10,236 nucleotides of DNA, from assembly GCA_937860195.1 (NCBI GenBank), contig CALMBN010000107.1, forward strand, positions 1-10,236, given 5' to 3'. Each line of letters begins with the position of its first letter. The first letter of the stretch is position 1. Below the pieces are notes generated by a model. It worked only from the letters and a program-made list of their open reading frames with translations. It was not told where the DNA came from and searched no databases. Shown in pieces: positions 7,424-10,236 of this stretch. The translations under genes and the position numbers were made by a program. Source of the DNA: an uncultured Novosphingobium sp. GTDB taxonomy: Bacteria > Pseudomonadota > Alphaproteobacteria > Sphingomonadales > Sphingomonadaceae.

Positions 7424-8100
7424 GCCAGCCTGCGCACCTGACAATCGATATCTATTCCGATGTGATGTGCCCGTGGTGCATCATCGGCTTTGCCCAGCTC
7501 CAAAAAGGGCTGTCGCTGTTGCAAGGTGAGATTGAGGCAGAAGTCCGCTGGTTGCCGTTCGAGCTTAACCCCGAAATGGGACGAGAGGGCGAGGACTGGC
7601 GCGATCATGTCGCGCGAAAATATGGCCGCAGCCTTGAGGAATCGAGCGACAATCGTGGACGCCTGCTCGAAGCGGGAGACCGTGCGGGCTACGATTTTCG
7701 CTGGCACGGCGAGGGTGAGGAGCCTTCGACCCGGATCTGGAACACCTTCGCCGCGCACAAGCTGCTCAAATGGGCATTGATTGAGGCCGGCCCGGCCAAG
7801 CAGACCGAACTTAAACAAGCGCTGTTCGATGCGCATTTCCAGCAGCGCAGGAACGTCTCTGATCCCGACATTCTGGTCGATATTGCTGCCTCACTTGGCC
7901 TGGATGCCGATGGAGCCCGCGCCGCACTGGATGACGAAGTGCTCGGCCAGATCGTCCGGCGCGAAGAGGCGATGGCCTGGGACATGAATATCAGCGGGGT
8001 CCCCGCGATGCTGGTCCAGGGCAAGTTCCTGATCCCCGGCGCGCAGGAACCCGAAGTTTACGCCAACGCGCTGCGCCGCGTGGTGGCGAAGGGGCTTTAG
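7420..8100 (+). CDS. FrnE-like DsbA-family oxidoreductase (CPWC), cytoplasmic
   Basis: This 226-residue protein starts TIDIYSDVMCPWCIIGF, with the thioredoxin-like active site C17-P-W-C20 near the N-terminus and a cis-Pro loop GVP (P195) before a helical C-terminus. That is the FrnE / 2-hydroxychromene-2-carboxylate isomerase-like branch of the DsbA superfamily. It has no signal peptide, so it should act in the cytoplasm. Deinococcus FrnE is a thiol oxidoreductase linked to oxidative-stress tolerance; the same role here is inferred. ATG 7420 gives an ATGA overlap with nudC and is preferred over an in-frame ATG at 7405, which would overlap by five more codons. No strong ribosome binding site is visible for either, which fits coupled translation. 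Its TAG stop overlaps the stop of the convergent SDR gene by 3 nt. Confidence 0.9.
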   Translation: MSQPAHLTIDIYSDVMCPWCIIGFAQLQKGLSLLQGEIEAEVRWLPFELNPEMGREGEDWRDHVARKYGRSLEESSDNRGRLLEAGDRAGYDFRWHGEGEEPSTRIWNTFAAHKLLKWALIEAGPAKQTELKQALFDAHFQQRRNVSDPDILVDIAASLGLDADGARAALDDEVLGQIVRREEAMAWDMNISGVPAMLVQGKFLIPGAQEPEVYANALRRVVAKGL

Positions 8101-8942
8101 TTGTCCGGGGATTGATAGTTCGGCGCCAGTTCCCCATACCAATAAGCGGCCGTCACCCCGCCATCCATCAGGAAATCGCTACCTGTTATGAATCCAGCGT
8201 CGGGACCCATAAGCAGCGCGCCAAGGTTACCGACCTCGTCTGGCGTTCCGGCACGACCAGCTGCCGAAATCGAAATCATCCGGCGATAGCCTTCGCCGCG
8301 TGGACCCGAGAGTTCGTCGCCTGCCAACGGCGTCATCACGATCCCCGGACTGATGCTATTGATCCGCGCATTCCGCTTTCCCCAGCGGACTGCCTCTGCC
8401 ATTACCCGCAAAACATTCCCGCGCTTGGATAATTGGTAGGCGAGGAGGGGATCGTTAACTCGGTCAGGCTGAAGCATGGCCAACCCGAGCAATCCATCAA
8501 CCGGAGTGATTGCAAGTGCTGTATTTTCATCAGCAGTCAGCGCAGGCAGGCGATGGCCCGATTGGGACGAGATGACCACGCCCGATCCACCGGGCATGAT
8601 CACGTCGCCGAATTCTTCGAGCACCAATGCAGTTCCGTAGAGGTCGGTCCGAAGGATCACTTCCGCGGTGGCTTGCGACGGCGAAACCCCTGCGGCATGG
8701 ATCACGCCCCAAATGTCTCCCAGTTTTTGCGCAGTGGCGACCAGTGCTTTGACTGAAGCGCGCATTGTGACATCGACGGTTGCAATCGTTACATTGAAAC
8801 CAGCATCGGCCATCACTTTGGCTGCTCGCTCGGCATTGTCCTGGCGCAAGTCAGCCAAGAGGATTCTGCGCCCGGTGCCGACCCGGCGCGCGACTGCCTG
8901 GCCAATTGATCCTGCTCCGATCACGACGACGACTTTGGACAT
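8097..8942 (-). CDS. Short-chain dehydrogenase/reductase (SDR) with an extended Ser-to-Tyr insert
   Basis: This 281-residue NAD(P)-dependent oxidoreductase has a Rossmann N-terminus with G9-A-G-S-I-G14. Asp31 at the end of the second strand (LLADLR) favours NAD(H) over NADP(H). HAAG (82-85) replaces the usual NAG. Ser126 in ISSQSG and Y169-x3-K173 (YQLSK) form the catalytic set, followed by RINSISPGIVMTPL. The C-terminal segment FITGSDFLMDGGVTAAY is classical. Ser126 and Tyr169 are 42 residues apart instead of about 12, with an insert around LPALTADENTALAITP and LLGLAMLQPD. I recognise this insert from an SDR subgroup also common in actinobacteria. ATG 8942 is chosen over a TTG one codon earlier because AGGAGG is only 1 nt from the TTG. 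The coding sequence looks less GC-rich than its neighbours. The substrate is unknown. Confidence 0.92.
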   Translation of the reverse strand: MSKVVVVIGAGSIGQAVARRVGTGRRILLADLRQDNAERAAKVMADAGFNVTIATVDVTMRASVKALVATAQKLGDIWGVIHAAGVSPSQATAEVILRTDLYGTALVLEEFGDVIMPGGSGVVISSQSGHRLPALTADENTALAITPVDGLLGLAMLQPDRVNDPLLAYQLSKRGNVLRVMAEAVRWGKRNARINSISPGIVMTPLAGDELSGPRGEGYRRMISISAAGRAGTPDEVGNLGALLMGPDAGFITGSDFLMDGGVTAAYWYGELAPNYQSPDN

Positions 8943-8946
8943 CAAG

Positions 8947-8952
8947 CCTCCT
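8947..8952 (-). promoter_or_regulatory. Strong Shine-Dalgarno sequence of the SDR gene
   Basis: AGGAGG on the minus strand, 4 nt before ATG 8942. It is the best anti-16S match I noted at a gene start in the window. The 56 bp between the SDR start and the DUF1489 stop hold no clear terminator or promoter. Confidence 0.65.
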
Positions 8953-8998
8953 GTAGAAAGTCAAATTGCGGGCGACTCATCAGTACTGCTTTGATTGC

Positions 8999-9394
8999 CT
9001 AGACCAACCCCAGCCGGGCCAGTTCACCCGCCAGCTTGCCAGGAATAGCCTCGCTCGCGTCTTCACCCTCGGCCAGATCGCGCGGGGCGTTGGCATCTTC
9101 CAGATAGCGCCAGCCCTGATGGGCGCGGCAGGCCTGGGGGTAGAGCGGGACCAGTGTTGTCGAAATGACGATATGGGTCTTGCCGCCCTCTGCCTCCTCG
9201 AAACCCAGAATAGCCGAGCGAAACACCAGTTGTCCCTTGAGAATCCAGAACAGCGAACCACCGACCAGTTCGGCATGGCGCTTGGGCAGATAGCGGGTGG
9301 TCAGGCGGGCCTCCTCGCCGCGGGTCGCGAACCAGGAGGCCATGTCCTCGCGCGATTTGGCCCCGAAGGCGACTTTGGTGAGGTGGAGCGGCAT
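8999..9394 (-). CDS. DUF1489 family protein
   Basis: This is a 131-residue soluble protein of unknown function from a family found largely in alphaproteobacteria. It begins MPLHLTKVAFGAKSREDMAS and carries the family's recognisable blocks: YLPKRHAELVGGSLFWILKG (35-54), a VISTTLVPL segment (76-84) and the highly conserved QGWRYLEDANAPRDL (93-107). No catalytic motif, signal peptide or membrane segment is visible. The ATG shares its A with the TGA of the upstream membrane-protein ORF (TGATG), implying translational coupling. I recall mgtE genes beside DUF1489 genes in sphingomonads, which would make the MgtE half of the upstream ORF the native neighbour; this needs a synteny check. A much longer frame reading back to 10024 is rejected because only this 131-residue part resembles the family. 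Confidence 0.88.
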   Translation of the reverse strand: MPLHLTKVAFGAKSREDMASWFATRGEEARLTTRYLPKRHAELVGGSLFWILKGQLVFRSAILGFEEAEGGKTHIVISTTLVPLYPQACRAHQGWRYLEDANAPRDLAEGEDASEAIPGKLAGELARLGLV

Positions 9395-10089
9395 CAGACC
9401 AGTTTGCTCGCTACCGCCAGTCCCAGGAAGGCAAAGAAGCCCATCGAATCGGTGATCATCGTCACGAAGACCGATGACGACACCGCCGGATCGACGTCCA
9501 GCCGGTCGAGAATGACCGGCACCATAACCCCGGCAAAGCCCGCAAAGACGATGTTGGTCATCATCGCCGCGGCAATGACCATGCCAAGCTGTGGATTTGC
9601 AAAGACGAACGCGACGCCCAATCCGATCACGACGGCAACCGTCGCCCCGTTGAGAAAGGCGACGCGGATCTCGCGCAGGATCGTGCGCACCGTGTTCGAC
9701 TGGGTCAGCTGGTTGGTCGCAATCGCCCGCACCGCGACGGCCATCGTTTGTGTCCCGGCATTGCCGCCGACGCCGGCGCCGACGAACAGCACGATCATCG
9801 CTCCCAGCGCCGCCAGGTGCATTGGGTAAACCCGCGCGATCCGGTTCTTCAGGAAGCCGCCGTACCCAAAGCGCCCGCCCTCGAACTGGATCAGGTAGAC
9901 GTGCGCCAGAATGAAGCCCGACAGGGTGAAGAAGAGGTCGACACCCAAATAGCCGTCGGCCACCAGCCCAAACTGACCCAGTCCAAGGCCCAGATGGTCC
10001 TTGAAATGGTACAGAAGCACCCAAAACGCTGCAATAAAACGCAGCGAAGTCAGCGGTTTAAGGTCTTGCGGGTAGGCGAGTGCGGTCAT
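9394..10089 (-). CDS. Chimeric membrane protein: acyltransferase-3 N-terminus fused to MgtE C-terminus
   Basis: A single 231-residue ORF combines two unrelated families. Residues 10-91 match the start of acyltransferase-3 (OatA/WecH-like) proteins: LRFIAAFWVLLYH (16-28, with the conserved Arg17 and His28), GYLGVDLFFTLSGFIL (46-61) and FLKNRIARVYPMH (79-91). From about residue 95-107 onward the sequence is MgtE magnesium-transporter C-terminus: GGNAGTQTMAVAVRAIAT (108-125), the IAAAMMTNIVFAGFAG helix, and DPAVSSSVFVTMITDSMGFF (200-219), which contains the pore acidic position. A full acyltransferase-3 is roughly 330-400 residues and MgtE about 450, so both are truncated. The acyltransferase lacks most of its helices and MgtE lacks its N and CBS domains and first helices. 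Neither activity is likely. ATG 10089 precedes the family similarity by about 10 residues; GTGs at 10095 and 10176 are in-frame alternatives. It could be a fusion pseudogene or an assembly chimera. Confidence 0.82.
   Translation of the reverse strand: MTALAYPQDLKPLTSLRFIAAFWVLLYHFKDHLGLGLGQFGLVADGYLGVDLFFTLSGFILAHVYLIQFEGGRFGYGGFLKNRIARVYPMHLAALGAMIVLFVGAGVGGNAGTQTMAVAVRAIATNQLTQSNTVRTILREIRVAFLNGATVAVVIGLGVAFVFANPQLGMVIAAAMMTNIVFAGFAGVMVPVILDRLDVDPAVSSSVFVTMITDSMGFFAFLGLAVASKLV
9766..9816 (-). other. Probable junction between acyltransferase and MgtE sequence
   Basis: Family similarity switches from acyltransferase-3 to MgtE between codon 92 (about 9816) and codon 107 (about 9771). The hydrophobic stretch AALGAMIVLFVGAG could belong to either side, so the exact point is unclear. 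The heptamer GCCGACG occurs twice at its edge (9766-9772 and 9778-9784, plus strand), a possible microhomology that may also be chance in GC-rich DNA. Confidence 0.5.
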
Positions 10090-10109
10090 GACCACTCGCC
10101 CCACGCAAG

Positions 10110-10141
10110 AAAAAGGCCGCGAGCAGGGGCGGAAGCTGGCC
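10110..10141 (-). terminator. Possible intrinsic terminator of an upstream minus-strand gene
   Basis: Read on the minus strand, GGCCAGC (10141-10135) can pair with GCT-CGC-GGCC (10124-10115) with a 3-nt bulge, and TTTTTCTT (10114-10107) follows directly. The imperfect stem makes it uncertain. A minus-strand frame entering from the right edge ends in TAA at 10202-10200 and could be the gene it terminates. Confidence 0.3.
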
Positions 10142-10180
10142 CGCGTCACGCCGCAATCCGCTGACGCCTGTGTCACCGCC

Positions 10181-10198
10181 GCCGGCCGAGCCGGCCGA
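10181..10198 (+). repeat. Tandem 9-bp duplication GCCGGCCGA x2
   Basis: Two exact adjacent copies of GCCGGCCGA, which contains the palindrome GCCGGC/CGGCCG. It lies in the 147 bp upstream of the chimeric ORF, which otherwise holds only the possible terminator and no confident gene. Its function is unknown and it may be ordinary GC-rich microrepeat. Confidence 0.5.
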
Positions 10199-10236
10199 AT
10201 TAACCGCGCGCTGGCAAGAAGCGTGGGTTGCGCAGC

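Noticed and set aside
8966..9829. 287-codon plus-strand open frame
   Set aside because: Antisense to the DUF1489 gene and the MgtE part; Thr/Ala-rich composition with no family match.
8999..10024. 341-codon minus-strand version of the DUF1489 gene
   Set aside because: The first 210 residues are an off-frame reading of the chimera; only the last 131 match DUF1489, and ATG 9394 forms a TGATG overlap.
1..10236. CRISPR array, tRNA/rRNA, insertion sequence, prophage or defence island
   Set aside because: No regular repeats with spacers, no tRNA-like cloverleaf noticed, no transposase or integrase motif. Apart from the chimera and perhaps the SDR, the content is core chromosome.

Overview
The window is a dense, GC-rich stretch of bacterial chromosome that looks alphaproteobacterial, most likely Sphingomonadales (Erythrobacteraceae or Sphingomonadaceae). 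Three things point there: a DUF1489 gene, the order mutY / DUF721 (DciA) / dsbA-like / smc, which as I recall is common in alphaproteobacteria, and protein sequences that resemble sphingomonad homologues. This placement comes from recognition, not from a search. No rRNA, tRNA, CRISPR array, IS element or phage gene is visible, and no gene-free gap exceeds about 150 bp.

Left block, minus strand (4154 to 1): dciA (DUF721), then three consecutive DsbA-like thiol oxidoreductases (two with CPHC signatures, then a CSHC lipoprotein), then the 5' part of smc, which runs off the left edge. The genes are 8 bp apart or less, or overlap, except for a 100 bp gap before the lipoprotein gene. The block pairs replication and chromosome-organisation proteins in the cytoplasm with exported disulfide chemistry.

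Middle block, plus strand (4184 to 8100): mutY, a Tat-exported beta-lactamase-fold serine hydrolase, nudC and a FrnE-like CPWC oxidoreductase. The mutY-hydrolase gap is 10 bp and the next two junctions are ATGA overlaps, so this reads as one translationally coupled operon. Three of the four proteins fit an oxidative-damage and nucleotide-hygiene theme. dciA and mutY diverge across only 29 bp.

Right block, minus strand (10236 to 8097): an unusual ORF that joins the N-terminal third of an acyltransferase-3 membrane protein in frame to the C-terminal half of the membrane domain of an MgtE magnesium transporter. It is followed, with a 1-nt overlap, by a DUF1489 gene and then by an SDR dehydrogenase with its own strong ribosome binding site. 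The SDR stop codon overlaps the FrnE-like stop codon. The acyltransferase/MgtE chimera is the most unusual feature here: it is either a real deletion or recombination fusion, or an assembly join.
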